This document shows positions 1-10,560 of a stretch of 64,000 nucleotides of DNA, in pieces. The translations under genes were made by a program, and so were the position numbers. Positions within the stretch are counted from its first letter, which is position 1. Each line of letters begins with the position of its first letter. The stretch covers positions 1-64,000 of the forward strand of contig JAPNXP010000017.1 of the NCBI GenBank assembly GCA_028753945.1. The letters are read 5' to 3'. The notes under the pieces were generated by a model, which was not told the origin of the DNA, searched no databases, and worked only from the letters and a program-made list of their open reading frames with translations. The stretch comes from Hexactinellida sp. DTS-2022. Taxonomy: Eukaryota > Porifera > Hexactinellida.

Positions 1-121
1 ACCGAATTTTGTCACGAGTCAATTGACTCGGTGACTCGAATCACCGAATTTTGTCACGAGTCAATTGACTCGGTGACTCGAATCACCGAATTTTGTCACG
101 AGTCAGATGACTCAGTGACTC
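1..121. repeat. 42-bp tandem repeat, 2.9 copies
   Basis: Units start at 1, 43 and 85; the first two are identical and the third diverges after about 22 bases. Each unit contains the palindrome GAGTCAATTGACTC. The array may continue to the left of the window. It reads open in one frame only because 42 is a multiple of three. Confidence 0.9.
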
Positions 122-756
122 ATGAAAAGCCCTGCTGTTATCATCACACAACAAATCACACAATAAACTGTGGGGGGGGGCAAAAAATATCTCAAAAAGT
201 TTATATTAGTAATTATTATTATTATAGAAGTTTTTAAAAAACACCTATAGGAGATGAATAACAATGCAATGTGGCTTTAATAATTTGAGGTTTTAATCAC
301 CCATTTCACTTGAATCTGTATAGTGAATATGTCTTCATCGTAAAGACAAAACAAATCCTTCAGCCTCGTGATAAATAACTAGGGGGGGGGGGTTGACGCG
401 GGGGACCCCTTAATATACTTTTTGTCCACTGGCATAGACGATAACCGGTTACCGTGGCGAGAAATCGAAACGTTACCGTAGCCTCGGCCTCGGAACGCAT
501 TCTGTAGTACTGTATTAACTCATTTTGAGTTCGCACAATCAACTCATTTATTTCGATGAGTTGAAGACGAAAAAATGAATATTAAATTTTTTATACAAAC
601 TCAAAATGAGTTGATACTGCCTTGTCAGAACTTACTCCACTCTTGCTTCAGATAATTATTTATATTTAAAAGATTTATATATCAGTGATATTCCCGTTTG
701 TAATTATCTTAAATTGTGTAATATAAATTGTTAGCTACTTATTTCATGAATTTGTT
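122..756. other. Non-coding upstream region of SPRYD3 with a short inverted repeat
   Basis: No gene is seen here. There are G-runs near 173 and 383 and an inverted repeat with arms at about 511-533 and 597-618 built on ACTCATTTTGAGT and its complement. The promoter of the SPRY gene should lie here, but I see no convincing core element. Confidence 0.5.
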
Positions 757-1977
757 ATGAAGGGCCAAAGATATCATGAAGTATTTCCACGAATTCCCAA
801 GCTTTTAAATTTTAACAAGAAGACGCTTACTTGTTCTTACACAGGGGAAGCTCCGGAATCTCCAGCCTTGTTAATGTGGAATTACCCACTTCACCGTGGT
901 TGGAGATTTTTTGAAGTGGAGATCCTGGATAAAGGTCTTTCCTGTCAAATCTCTATAGGTTTAACTCATTCTACATATTCACTAGCACAACCTGTTGGCT
1001 GGGACTGGAACAGTTTGGGTTATTATGCCGAGAATGGTAATCTGTATAATGCGTCTAGAGAAGGAAAAGATTTTGGGTTTCCTTGTACTACAGGGGATAT
1101 AATGGGTTGTGGTATAGACTTTGATGCTTCAAACAATCAAGGCATGGTGCAAGTATATTTCACCAAAAATGGAGATCGTATCAAAGATTGTGTAGAAATA
1201 AACATTGCTAAAGGAGGTCTCTTTCCATCATTTTCGATGAATTCAGAGGGCGAAAAGGTTCGACTTATTTTGACCCCTTCTTCACAATCCGATGAAGATG
1301 AAGATATTATTATGTCAGACCCTAATCAACTTCTTCCAGAGTTAACTAATGGCTGGGCAAGAGTAAATACAGGAATCCACTTTGATGATAACGGTTCTTT
1401 TATTGAACATCAAGGAGGATCTAGAGGGCAGGATGGCCTATCACTAATTCAATGGGGCCAACCCATTTCTCGGTCATTTAACTCCTTCAAGCTAGAAATA
1501 TTACATGTAGCAGAAGCTATTGCCATTGGTCTTGCAAGTCCTATTTATCCTTTCGAACAGTTTCCAGGTTGGCAGAAAAACTCGATTGCCTATCACTCCG
1601 ACGATGGACGATGCTTTCATGGAACAGGTTGGGGAAATCCCTACGGGCCTACCTGCAAATCGGGAGATACGATGGCGTTGTGGGTGGAATTTGATTTCAT
1701 TGAAGATGGTGAAGAGAGTATAGTCAACAAGGTCAATTCAAATACTGAAATAATGAGTATCTTTGGTAATGATTCTGAAACGGATTCACTTTCTGATAGC
1801 TCTAGTAATGAAGATGCATCGAATGAAAAACAAGAAATAAGTGTTATTTTTATGAAGAATGGTGAAAAATTAGGTTCTGTTAAGACCACGATACCTGAAG
1901 ATGGTTTTTTTCCTACAATTGGATTGATGAAAAATGGAGAAATAATTAAGGTTAATATGCATCCATATTCGGGTTAA
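757..1977 (+). CDS. SPRYD3: SPRY domain-containing protein 3 orthologue (two SPRY domains)
   Basis: A 406-residue open frame without introns. Two SPRY modules are visible. The first covers residues about 50-172, with LGYYAENGNLYN, the TGDIMGCGIDFD turn and VYFTKNGDRI. The second covers about 245-402, with IAYHSDDGRCFHG, SGDTMALWVEFD, VIFMKNGEKLG and GFFPTIGLMKNGE. An acidic serine-rich insert (about 320-368) splits the second module, as in vertebrate SPRYD3, and the C-terminus ends HPYSG where the family ends HPLSG. SPRY domains are protein-binding beta-sandwiches; the SPRYD3 partner is not well established. Vertebrate SPRYD3 is slightly longer (about 440), mainly at the N-terminus, so a short upstream exon could be missing. 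I chose ATG 757 because the homology starts within about ten residues of it. No frame break is seen, so this is probably a working host gene. Confidence 0.9.
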   Translation: MKGQRYHEVFPRIPKLLNFNKKTLTCSYTGEAPESPALLMWNYPLHRGWRFFEVEILDKGLSCQISIGLTHSTYSLAQPVGWDWNSLGYYAENGNLYNASREGKDFGFPCTTGDIMGCGIDFDASNNQGMVQVYFTKNGDRIKDCVEINIAKGGLFPSFSMNSEGEKVRLILTPSSQSDEDEDIIMSDPNQLLPELTNGWARVNTGIHFDDNGSFIEHQGGSRGQDGLSLIQWGQPISRSFNSFKLEILHVAEAIAIGLASPIYPFEQFPGWQKNSIAYHSDDGRCFHGTGWGNPYGPTCKSGDTMALWVEFDFIEDGEESIVNKVNSNTEIMSIFGNDSETDSLSDSSSNEDASNEKQEISVIFMKNGEKLGSVKTTIPEDGFFPTIGLMKNGEIIKVNMHPYSG

Positions 1978-2305
1978 CACTAACAGATATCTCAAAAATT
2001 AAATATTAGTTCTATTTATCATCATTTTTTGGGATTAACTTTCATTATATTAAGATTAATTCATGTTAAATATATTTGTCTTTGGTCGTTCATGGTTGTA
2101 TATTTTTATACCTTCTATTTTTCCATGACATATTTATTATATGTCTCATATTCAGCTGATACTTTTTAATATGATTCTTTTAAAATCTTATTTTAAAACT
2201 TCTAAATAGACTAATTTATAATATGGATTTATAATTTTATATAGAGTTTTTGTGGAAAGTTTTGACATTATTTGTTCATACATGCGAAAATATCTATTTG
2301 AAAAA
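1978..2305. other. AT-rich sequence downstream of SPRYD3
   Basis: This should contain the 3' UTR and transcription end of the SPRY gene. No other gene or clear repeat is seen. Confidence 0.5.
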
Positions 2306-2307
2306 AT

Positions 2308-2462
2308 ATCTAAAATTACAGCTGTGCCGACAGCATGTTCCTTTGGAGGCACTACACTTGGTGGTTGGTCGTTTGATCGTTTGATTCACTATATTTGCTC
2401 GTTCAATAACACATAGTGCCTCCACAAGTAAATGCTGTCTGCGCAGCTGTAATTTTAGATTT
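2308..2462. repeat. Hairpin repeat, family H copy 1
   Basis: A near-complete inverted repeat whose arms carry AATTACAGCTGTGCCGACAG and GGAGGCACTA with their complements. It is a diverged copy of the roughly 120-bp hairpin also found at 34367, 51127, 52515, 53946 and 63181. No coding potential. Confidence 0.85.
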
Positions 2463-2489
2463 TTATACCCTAGGGTGGAATGTAATTTA

Positions 2490-2545
2490 AATGTAACGAG
2501 CCCTTCGATCTCTTCCGCTTCGCGATGGATCACTTAGCTGCTACG
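2490..2545. repeat. GC-rich conserved motif shared with 51540-51590
   Basis: The stretch around GAGCCCTTCG and CGCTTCGCGATGGATCACT matches the reverse complement of the hairpin cluster near 51540-51590 in the same order. A related version is at 35580-35612. It resembles the GC-rich ends or subterminal hairpins of Helitron-type repeats, but I cannot define an element around it. Confidence 0.4.
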
Positions 2546-2625
2546 CGGTCTAGATATATTTGTTAAAATATATGTATTACTATTTGTTTTCAACTTCACA
2601 CTAATTCCCAGTTGACAGTGTCTAT

Positions 2626-2760
2626 CAGTGGCGTCGTGCTTGAATACATTCTGGGGGGGCACAGAGTGTCGTAGTTAGTGACCAGATCAATGTTTTTCGG
2701 GACAAGCCTCTAAAAAATGGGGGGGGGGGGCACAGGAAATTTTGGAGCACGACGCCACTG
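2626..2760. mobile_element. hAT-type MITE with 8-bp target duplication
   Basis: A 135-bp element with terminal inverted repeats CAGTGGCGTCGTGC and GCACGACGCCACTG. GTGTCTAT is duplicated exactly on both sides (2618-2625 and 2761-2768). The ends and 8-bp duplication are those of hAT transposons; it has no coding capacity. Confidence 0.9.
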
Positions 2761-2944
2761 GTGTCTATTCAGTATATGCATTTACCATAATATCCTTGCC
2801 TTCCATGTACATTTAAGTTTTCATTAATTTTTACAACTATTTACGAAGAATAATAATAGATATTCAGATAATAAATTCGTACACATTAAATTTGTTATCA
2901 GCATACTTGTTTACCCATTCTAACAATTGTCAGATACTCTAGGC

Positions 2945-3182
2945 CAGTGGCGGCGCCAGGGGGGGCCATGGCCATGGGCGTAAATCCTGGGGGGGGGGGG
3001 ACGGGGGGGACGCTTCCCCCAACTTTTTGGAGTGGAGGGGACACCTATATAAATTGTCTCAACAACCTCTCACCAACTGTGAAAACGTCTCCCCCCCCTA
3101 TTTTGAGGCTGCCCCTCCCCCTACAGTGTGCCCCTCCTGGCCCCCCAGAGCTCCCTACCTGAAAATCCTGGCGCCGCCTCTG
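2945..3182. mobile_element. hAT-type MITE (CAGTGGCGGCGCC family)
   Basis: A 238-bp GC- and poly-G-rich element. The left end is CAGTGGCGGCGCCAGG and the right end is its complement with one change. CTCTAGGC is duplicated exactly at 2937-2944 and 3183-3190. Relatives are at 19271-19702 and 44492-45171. Confidence 0.9.
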
Positions 3183-3229
3183 CTCTAGGCCTAGGGATTT
3201 ATTTTGAATTTTAATTACGTATTTCCAAT

Positions 3230-3680
3230 TTTGGCTACAATATTAGAATTCCGCACACTCCCCTCTAAACAATTTGGAAACGTCTCTAAAGGTTAAAAAC
3301 CACTAAATTAATGGGAATTAATAAATAAATACCTCAGTATAGTAATATGTCAATACATTAGTTGTGCAAGAATATTCTTACAGAAGGAAATATACTAACA
3401 TAATCTGTCATGGTTATGGAATATGTAATCATAGGTTGAAATTTGAAAACAGAAACCTTTTCGACCTCACAAGTTTAATCGATATAATTATCACAAGTTG
3501 AAACAATAGAATTAAATTTAACACTTTCAATTCTGAGTGTTAGTCAAACAAAGGAAATTTGCAACTCAATTGTGGCACAAACGAAGCCAAATTTGAAATT
3601 CGTGCACTGTGAAAATGTGTAGAATTAAATTATCTATCGAATGCATATAAAATTTATAACTGCATTATTCGTGCACTTTT
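3230..3680 (-). repeat. Dispersed repeat unit U, partial, reverse orientation
   Basis: Shares ordered blocks with the units at 52642-54066 and 62110-64000, such as CAATTGTGGCAC, the paired thymine-rich AACTTGTGATAATTA motifs and GAATATTCTT. It lacks both unit ends and is interrupted on its right by the repeat starting near 3681. Confidence 0.7.
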
Positions 3681-4620
3681 TAGTGTGCTTCTTCTAGTAA
3701 AAAACGTTACAGTAGGATTCTACTATAGTTTTATACTATAAGTGCACAGTATTGAATTTACGTCTGTCGGACTTCCGGCCGGCCGTACGCGATGGCCTGA
3801 CTAGACCATTGGTGATAGAGATTTATATTTTGGACAGTAGATATAGAATTTCCTGGAGATTATCACCTCGAAGCCCAATTTCTCAATTTCGCTTTTGTTC
3901 GTCAGTTATATCGAAATTTGTGTTCTGGTCCAGTGACTCTTTAATAATTCGAATTAACTATTGAAATTATAGAGGTTGTATTCTCCTAAGGATGTTCTTT
4001 CTATTTATCAATTAAAATAAATAGGTCGCTAACCAACTCTAGGTTTTAGTAACGATTATTTACATAAATCAGCCATCTTCTCCATATTGTAATTACACTA
4101 TAGTATATTAATTAAATAGTATAAAGAACACATTACATACCTAACTACTGCTTGATAATGACTGTTATTATTATGATGTTAGTTGTTTGTAAGTGACTAT
4201 GTGTTTCATAAGAAACACTTGAAACATTTTAGTGGATATATTATCTAACTTATTAAATTAAAATTAATTAATAATTATCTAACTTATCTAACTTATCATA
4301 ACATATACTTTATAACTACTATAACTTATCATAACTTATTAATATCATATTATTAATTAATGATTCAAAATATAGTAACGTATATACTCCGAAAATTCCT
4401 ATTTCTATTTGTAATCATTAATCTTACTTTAATTAATTAATGACGATTCTTATTTGGAAGTATTTATAATTCAAACATTAATTAATTAATATTAACTAAG
4501 ATGAAATGTAATTTGAATTCTATTTAAATCCTTCCAAGTATCTACAATGCAATACTATTCAAGGTTTGAAAATTAACCGGAAGAAGCACACTCCCATCCC
4601 GTCTATGAGGGTTTTTAAAA
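3681..4620 (+). repeat. About 1-kb dispersed repeat, copy 1
   Basis: Matches the reverse complement of 32079-33068 along its length. One end reads AGTGTGCTTCTTCTAG; the other reads GAAGAAGCACACTCCC followed by ATCCCGTCT. The shared 13-bp outer motif suggests a DNA transposon, but I could not define a target duplication. The inside is AT-rich and has no convincing coding region. Confidence 0.7.
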
Positions 4621-4711
4621 ACTATTTCTGTTGTGACATTAAATAGGCGTGATTAATCAAAAATCAGGAGCACATCTGTAACAAAAAGCATAGAATAGGG
4701 GGGATGGCAGG

Positions 4712-5438
4712 TAGGGGTCTCAATCCCGGGATCCCGGTCCATTTTAGCCCGGGATTAGACTTTCCAATCCCGGGATCCAGATATATTATGAGTATAGCAA
4801 TGATAGTGAAGCTTGATGTGAATATTATCTTCTCGCATGACATATACAGTCAGGTCTGCTTATTATGAACAAGATTTCGTCTGATAATATGAAGATTTAT
4901 TATTATGAACAAACCCTACAGTCCCAATTTAACAACTTACATAGGGGTTGTATTAAGTTGAGTTCGCTTATAATGAAGTCTCTCTATTATGAACACAATT
5001 TTTGGTCCCTTGAATGTTCATAATAAAAGAACCTGACTGTAAATATATTCTTTAATTCATTTTTATCGCTTACATTTCTCGGTAACAATTATTCGTTACT
5101 TGTTCAATTACGTGTGGCTTTGTCATTAGGTGAATTTTTGATAACATGATGCTTTGTTTATTAACAACAATCTTGAACCATTTCATATAAATATAGATTT
5201 AAATTCCTATCAGGAATAATCAGAAAAATCTTAATTAAAATATTATTATTACTATACTACGATCTTATGCTCTATTTATTATGTAATGGAGTCATCAATC
5301 AATACACAATTACATTAATTCAACATATTTGCATGATTGGTCAAGTGTCAATAAATTATTTGATCAATCCCGGGATTGAACATGATTCCAATCCCGGAAT
5401 CCCGGGATTGGAAAAAGGCTCCGGGATTGAGACCCCTA
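4712..5438. mobile_element. hAT-type MITE with TAGGGGTCTCAATCCCGG ends
   Basis: Inverted ends TAGGGGTCTCAATCCC and GGGATTGAGACCCCTA are flanked by an exact 8-bp duplication, ATGGCAGG (4704-4711 and 5439-5446). Subterminal copies of ATCCCGGGAT occur at both ends. A smaller element (4847-5039) lies inside. Confidence 0.9.
4847..5039. mobile_element. Pogo/Tc1-like MITE with TA target
   Basis: Inverted ends CAGTCAGGTCTGCTTATTAT and the complement of AATAAAAGAACCTGACTG are flanked by TA on each side. This is the non-autonomous form of a pogo-type element; similar ends occur at 36314, 41429 and 32191. Confidence 0.8.
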
Positions 5439-5739
5439 ATGGCAGGGTTGCCGTGGGTATGGGAATTCCCATGGGGATCCCCATACCCATGGGAATGGGA
5501 ATCAGATTTTCCCCTGTGGGGATCCCCATAGGAATTCTCATGGGATATTCGAATATGGTTTCATTAGGTCATCCTTAATTAATATAGGCTTTACTATTGA
5601 TATGAATCTGCTTTAGTAATTAAATTTGTTTTTATGTACTATATATTATATTCCCCTATGGGATTCCCATGGGAATTCCTATGGGGATTCCTATGGGAAT
5701 GGGAACGGAAATTCCATTCCCACGGCAACCGTGGGGGAG

Positions 5740-6132
5740 GAGAGGGGGGCATCGCCCTCCATGATTTGGCCATGGGGGAGCGACCATTACTAAAATTCTA
5801 TCCCGCCCCTCCATAAAATAGTGTGTTCTCTCACCATTTTACCTCAATATTACGTGCTGATTTTATTCGAATAACATAATACAGCCTAATTCATGTTTTT
5901 GCTGAATGAGAAAATATTTTTCTCACTGATTTTGTGATACAAACTAATGCAATAACTCTTGTCTATTGATTTAATGACCGCTCTGCGGAGCATTGAGATT
6001 CAAGGAATAGTGACGTATTATAGCTGCAACACCTTGAACAAGTCTTTCATGATTAGGACACGCGTCATGTCCTTCCTAAGCATTTCAAGGAATCCACTTG
6101 CCGAGCAGTCAGCTTCCAGTTCATTATCAATG
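5740..6132. other. No gene recognised
   Basis: A GC-rich tail to about 5810, then AT-rich sequence. From 5959 a frame opens into the P-like fragment that follows, but its first 60 codons resemble nothing I recognise. Confidence 0.4.
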
Positions 6133-6491
6133 TCTTATCTTGATTTGAATTGTTTTTCTATTGACCGATGCGCTTATCCATTGAAAATCTGTCATGCTTC
6201 TTCCCGTGATATCCGTATACTATATAATTCTGAGAGAGATAGCCTTGCTAAACTTGCCCCTCGTTTGACTTCTAAGGCTTGTTATCCATCCAATTTAGAA
6301 CGTCAAAATGTTAAGTTGGTCCTAAAAGTAGTACACGAATCTACAATTGCTGCTCTAGCTATCCAGGATGAGCAGCGTTCTCCTGCATTCAAATGCAACA
6401 CCTCTGATTTCGTTGAGATTCTCCTATCTCTCTGGAAAATTTTCAATATCAATATGCCATATAAACATATCAGGTTGAACGACCCATTGTC
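6133..6491 (+). pseudogene. Fragment of P-like (THAP9-type) transposase, nearly identical to the copy at 23841-25754
   Basis: About 118 codons match an internal part of the P-like transposase encoded on the minus strand at 24832-25190. I see only two or three residue changes, for example an alanine for aspartate and a histidine for aspartate. Both catalytic segments and the ends of the transposon are absent. The match begins and ends abruptly; on both sides the frame runs into unrelated sequence and stops near 6516. The near identity suggests a recent duplication or capture event, not slow decay of a full copy. Confidence 0.9.
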
Positions 6492-6867
6492 TGTGAATAC
6501 ATTGATCGACCTGTAACTTCAGCATTGAGTCGTTAACATCTCCTGAACCTTCACGCCGTCCACTTCGCACACCTAGGTGAATTTTGGGGTTTATTGACAA
6601 ATACAACAAAATCAGGAATAACTGTGTCAAACATCGCCAATCGGGCTATAATACTATTAGCTAACTCACCTTTTTTACGTCGTCCAGTGTACACCTCTTG
6701 TGAAAATGATTTCAATGACAGAAGCGAGTTCCATGCTGAGTATATGGTAGCGCGAATCGATACCAGTGATCGCGGCATCGAAAAGGGAGCGGTATAGACC
6801 GGAGTAGTAATTGAGAATGTCGTCTTCTGAGATTTCTACTTTTCTAGTAAAGTGCTAGAGCCCCTAT
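6492..6867. other. Unassigned sequence next to the P-like fragment
   Basis: Overlapping short frames on both strands; the minus-strand one (6551-6778) reads with plausible amino-acid composition but I recognise no family. No repeat ends are seen. Confidence 0.3.
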
Positions 6868-7054
6868 CAGTGTATTATACAGCCATTTGTAAATCGTTCC
6901 TAATCCTGGTATGATCCAATTTTCATACGCCTAAATCACAAATTGATGTTACGGTATAGGAGAAGATTCCAATTTTTCGCGCTCCTAATTAATTTATACC
7001 TAAATCATACTCCAAAAGGAGCGCGAGCGTCTGGCGCTCCTGGATAATTCCCTG
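6868..7054. mobile_element. hAT-type MITE, CAGGG(A/T)ATTATCCAG family, short form
   Basis: A 187-bp element with ends CAGTGTATTATACAG and CTGGATAATTCCCTG. GCCCCTAT is duplicated exactly at 6860-6867 and 7055-7062. It shares GGAGCG-rich subterminal words with the copies at 35921 and, more distantly, 7651, 21720 and 51880. Confidence 0.9.
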
Positions 7055-7128
7055 GCCCCTATGTCTATTGGCTTTGCCTCGTGGTAGTGCAGGTAAATCA
7101 ACCTGGAGCTAACCGCTTTTTGTTTTTT

Positions 7129-7397
7129 TCACCTGGTAAAATAGCTTTGCAGCGTCTCTTTCAGCATATTGACCCTCGCTTCACATCGGAATTTTTTTCG
7201 TTTACTCCCTGCACTGCCTTGTGAACTATGCCGAAGATCAGGCGCATAGTACGCATCATAAAGAAAGTTTCGAACCTTTCCAGCTCTTGAAGAAATGACA
7301 TCGAATTCGTACAGATCTCTGCCGATAGAGGAGAGTCGTGTTGTAGTTCTTCGTACCACTGCAACAGAACAGGATTATAGCTTTTCACAAACTTCAA
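7129..7397 (-). pseudogene. Possible hAT/ZMYM1-type transposase C-terminal fragment
   Basis: A 78-residue frame contains MSFLQELERFETFFMMRTMR, followed by an isoleucine-rich helix and AVQGVNEK. This spacing resembles the helical region before the dimerisation domain of hAT-like ZMYM1 proteins (a conserved Phe-rich helix, then a leucine-glutamine turn). The match is to a pattern, not to a specific protein. The fragment is isolated and ends in stops, so I treat it as a remnant. Confidence 0.3.
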
Positions 7398-7650
7398 TAA
7401 AACTAAAACAGTATTAGTATTTTAATGTTACTTTGGGATGCGACTTCTTTCTCTCCATTCAAGCCCATCCACGAGAGTCTTCCTTTGTTCAGATGGGGGA
7501 ATGATACTTCTGAATTTTCTTCTTCCCTCTCCGCTCAGTCCACTCTCTCAAAAAATACATCTCAGCATCCGTCCATCGCCCGGAATCTTCGCCGAATTGA
7601 GTCGGACCCAAAGTCTCCAGTCGGCACTTCAACTCAACAATACTTCCAGC

Positions 7651-7863
7651 CAGGCTTTCATCCAGGAAAAATTACCCCGCTCCTAGATTTTGTTAGAGCT
7701 CGTTCAGTTTTCATTTTGTACGCCTAGATTAGTCATCTTGTATTAAGTCTATGGGAGCATCTCTCGATATTGTAGGCCTAGAATCGATTTTTGTACGCCT
7801 AGATAAAATTCCTGCCAAATTACGCTCCTTTAGGCGCGCCCAGCTCGCCTGGATAACACCCTG
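7651..7863. mobile_element. hAT-type MITE, CAGGGTGTTATCC family, copy 1
   Basis: A 213-bp element with ends CAGGCTTTCATCCAGG and GGATAACACCCTG. CTTCCAGC is duplicated exactly at 7643-7650 and 7864-7871. It is very close to the copies at 21720 and 51880 and sits in the LINE ORF1-like region. Confidence 0.95.
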
Positions 7864-8322
7864 CTTCCAGCCCACTACTATCAGCTAGAGCAGGTGCAAG
7901 CTGTGAACACGCTGAAGACTGCCAAGCCTTTCTTCCCACCAATGCGTCACATATCGGTCTCCTCACAGAATAGACTTCCTGGCTTATGCTGAGCCAATCC
8001 CTGCTTCCAGGGCTAAGGCAGTCCACAGACCCCTCGCGGGGGAATTCCTACAATCCCGCTCACATGATAACATATTCAATCCTCTCCCTCTTAGCTCGGT
8101 TGAGACCAGCACAAAGTCTCCGTATACAGTCTCCAGGACTCAACATCCCTACCCTCTCATTCCAATATCCGTGCAGCAATGCTTTCCGGCCTCTCTTGAC
8201 CACGCCACCATCTACAAGTCCTCTTACAACAGCGGTACAGTCAGAGAAGTGCGGGGAGAATATGGTCGTGCGTTTAACAAATATGAACATTTCAACTCGT
8301 TCTGTGCTACTGGAGAGAAGGG

Positions 8323-8484
8323 CATGGGCGGCGCGGCCGCACCCCGCACGGGTGATTCACCCGCGGGCCCCTCAACCGATTACAAAGAATTTAGGTAGGG
8401 GCCCGGCCGTCCAGGGGCTTCCAAAAAAGGTGGGCCCCTAAAAGGTCTATCACCCGGGGGCCCCCAAAAGCCGCGCCGCCACTG
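8323..8484. mobile_element. GC-rich hAT-type MITE
   Basis: Ends CATGGGCGGCGCGGC and GCCGCGCCGCCACTG, with GAGAAGGG duplicated exactly at 8315-8322 and 8485-8492. At 162 bp it has no coding capacity. It interrupts the LINE. Confidence 0.9.
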
Positions 8485-9949
8485 GAGAAGGGTACGGACA
8501 GGTTCAGATGACCACTATCCCAGTTAATATTTCATCTAAATCCGTCGACGGATCCTCTTCCTCAGCTCACCTTATCCAATCTCCTTCCCATCAATATACT
8601 ACCACCCAAACAACATCGGCACTCCACCTAACTAACCTTCAGATACATTAATGCTCGATATCTTAAAAACTAAACTGCGTACTTTCTAGACCATTTCAAT
8701 GAACACAGACCTGCCTGACATTGTTGTCATCACCGAAACTTGGCTAACCGCCAAGGGGACACTTCGGCTAGGCTGTACTAACGCCCCACGGTTACAAACT
8801 TCTAGATCAGCCTAGGTGTTCATCACGAAAAGGTGGGGGACCACTGGGGGTACTGGACTCCTTATTCGTGACGTCTACTTTCAAACATAACATATCCGGG
8901 CACCACTCCTCCTTTGAATCAGCCGACTGGACTATCTCTATTGGAAACCAAGGCATCCGCATCATTGTTATATACAGGCCTCCGTATTCTGTGAGCCATC
9001 CCACCACTACGTCCACTTTCATTGAAGAATTCTTATCTTTTCTTGAAAATGCAATCCTTTGCCGAGAACGGAGAACCTCTCATCATTACCAGGGATTTCA
9101 ATATCCATATGGACATGCCATCAGAGTGTATTTTATTCATTGAGCTTCTTAAATCATGCTCCCTTATACAACACGTTAAGATGCCCACCCATGAGAAGGG
9201 TCATACTCTTGATCTTATTGTTACAAGAAGCTCTGATCAGATAATACTATCCAAGCCAATAGCTGATGAACTTTTTTCTGACCACTTCACTCGTTCTTGT
9301 TTCTTAACCCTCATTAAATCCGAACTTTCTAGTAGGAAGATCACATTCCGCCGAAAATACATAAATACTCAACTGTTCCTGGAAGACCTCGCAGGTTCCG
9401 AACTTTGTCTTAGCCCGCCTGACAATCCAGATGATCTTCAATTCTTGTATGGAAACACCCTAAGCGCTATCTACAACAACCATGCACCCACAAGAACGAA
9501 ATCGATTGTATCTCGGCCTCTTGTTCCTTGGTTTACCCATGGCCTACTATATAATACGGCTAGATAAGTCAAGTATTTGCCATTTTATTTCCAGGCCAGT
9601 GTTTACTTTCTAATTGCTCGTAAAATATATTACCTATTGTCATGGAATAAACTAAACTTAGGTTTTCAAATACGCTGGAAACATCTAAAATACTTTTGAG
9701 AATGATTTCTGATCGGATTTAACCACAATGACGTAATCAAATATACATACCCATATATGGTAATTATGTTAAATAAATGTTAATTTTTTAGATAATTTGA
9801 GAATCTAACTTTGCCGTTTTTATCCTAATGCATTTTTCTTGTTAAAAACTAACTACAGTAACAAATTATGTCATTCCTTTCACTCAAATTCTTTTCAACG
9901 TCAATGTAAGTAAATAATTATACTATTGTTATCAAACCGGGTTGACTGA

Positions 9950-10345
9950 ATAAGGCCGAAATTTTAGGCCGAAAATCGCTAAATTGTTCTTTTGGAATAA
10001 GGCCGAAAATTCAAATCGGAATAAGGCCGAAAAATGTTCACGAATGGAATAAGGCCGAAAGTTCAAAACTGGAACAAGGCCGAAAAATGTTCACGAATGG
10101 AATAAGGCCGAAAGTTCAAAACTGGAACAAGGCCGAAAAATGTTCACGAATGGAATAAGGCCGAAAGTTCAAAACTGGAACAAGGCCGAAAAATGTTCAC
10201 GAATGGAATAAGGCCGAAAGTTCAAAACTGGAACAAGGCCGAAAAATGTTCACGAATGGAATAAGGCCGAAAGTTCAAAACTGGAACAAGGCCGAAAAAG
10301 GTTCACGAATGGAATAAGGCCGAAAGATCGAATCTGGAATAAGGC
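9950..10345. repeat. Subterminal tandem repeat of the MULE, left side
   Basis: About five and a half copies of a 53-bp unit made of two half-units, AATAAGGCCGAAAGTTC and AACAAGGCCGAAAAATG. A shorter inverted set is at 12405-12565. Such repeats in MULE ends are usually transposase binding sites; that role here is inferred. Confidence 0.9.
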
Positions 10346-10560
10346 AGTTAAATTAAAATAAGGCGAGACGACTGAGAAAAGTAACATATAGTGTAGCAGA
10401 ATAAAATTTAAGTGATTAAGTGGTATGGAAATTGAGTGAATAATGAACATGAAGAAATGAAACATGAAAAATAATAATTGAGTAGTTAAACAGTGTAATA
10501 TAATGAGTGAACTACGAAACGAAATTGAAATAAGGATTGAAGCCATCAGTTGATAACAAA

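Larger units (their letters stand above)
4708..5733. mobile_element. hAT-type MITE interrupted by a second hAT MITE
   Basis: Ends read CAGGGTTGCCGTGGG and CCCACGGCAACCGTG. The flanks GGGGATGG and GGGGAGGA match at 6 of 8 positions. Removing 4712-5438 and one target copy joins the left end to position 5447. The rest is made of repeated GGGAATTCCCATGGG-like words. Confidence 0.65.
7425..9537 (+). pseudogene. LINE (CR1/jockey-like) 5' part: ORF1-like region and endonuclease domain
   Basis: The 5' stretch (about 7425-8640) is rich in Ser, Pro and Gln in one interrupted frame and could be ORF1. From about 8700 an apurinic-type endonuclease is legible across several frames: DIVVITETWL, then VIYRPPYS, LIITRDFNIHMD (family motif GDFNxH, here RDFNIH), KGHTLDLIVTR and LFSDHF. 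The protein then runs into the APTRTK...RPLVPWF segment that precedes reverse transcriptase in CR1/jockey-type LINEs. It has several frameshifts and stops. Two hAT MITEs (7651-7863 and 8323-8484) and a large P-type element (from 9538) split it; the rest resumes at 12975. No reverse transcriptase catalytic motif is present. Confidence 0.8.

Noticed and set aside
31..237. Open frame through the 42-bp tandem repeat at the start of the window
   Set aside because: The repeat length is a multiple of three and the codons show no protein character.
5267..5816. Open frames rich in Met, Gly, Ile and Pro
   Set aside because: They translate GGGAATTCCCATGGG-type repeats of MITE ends and are open in both directions.
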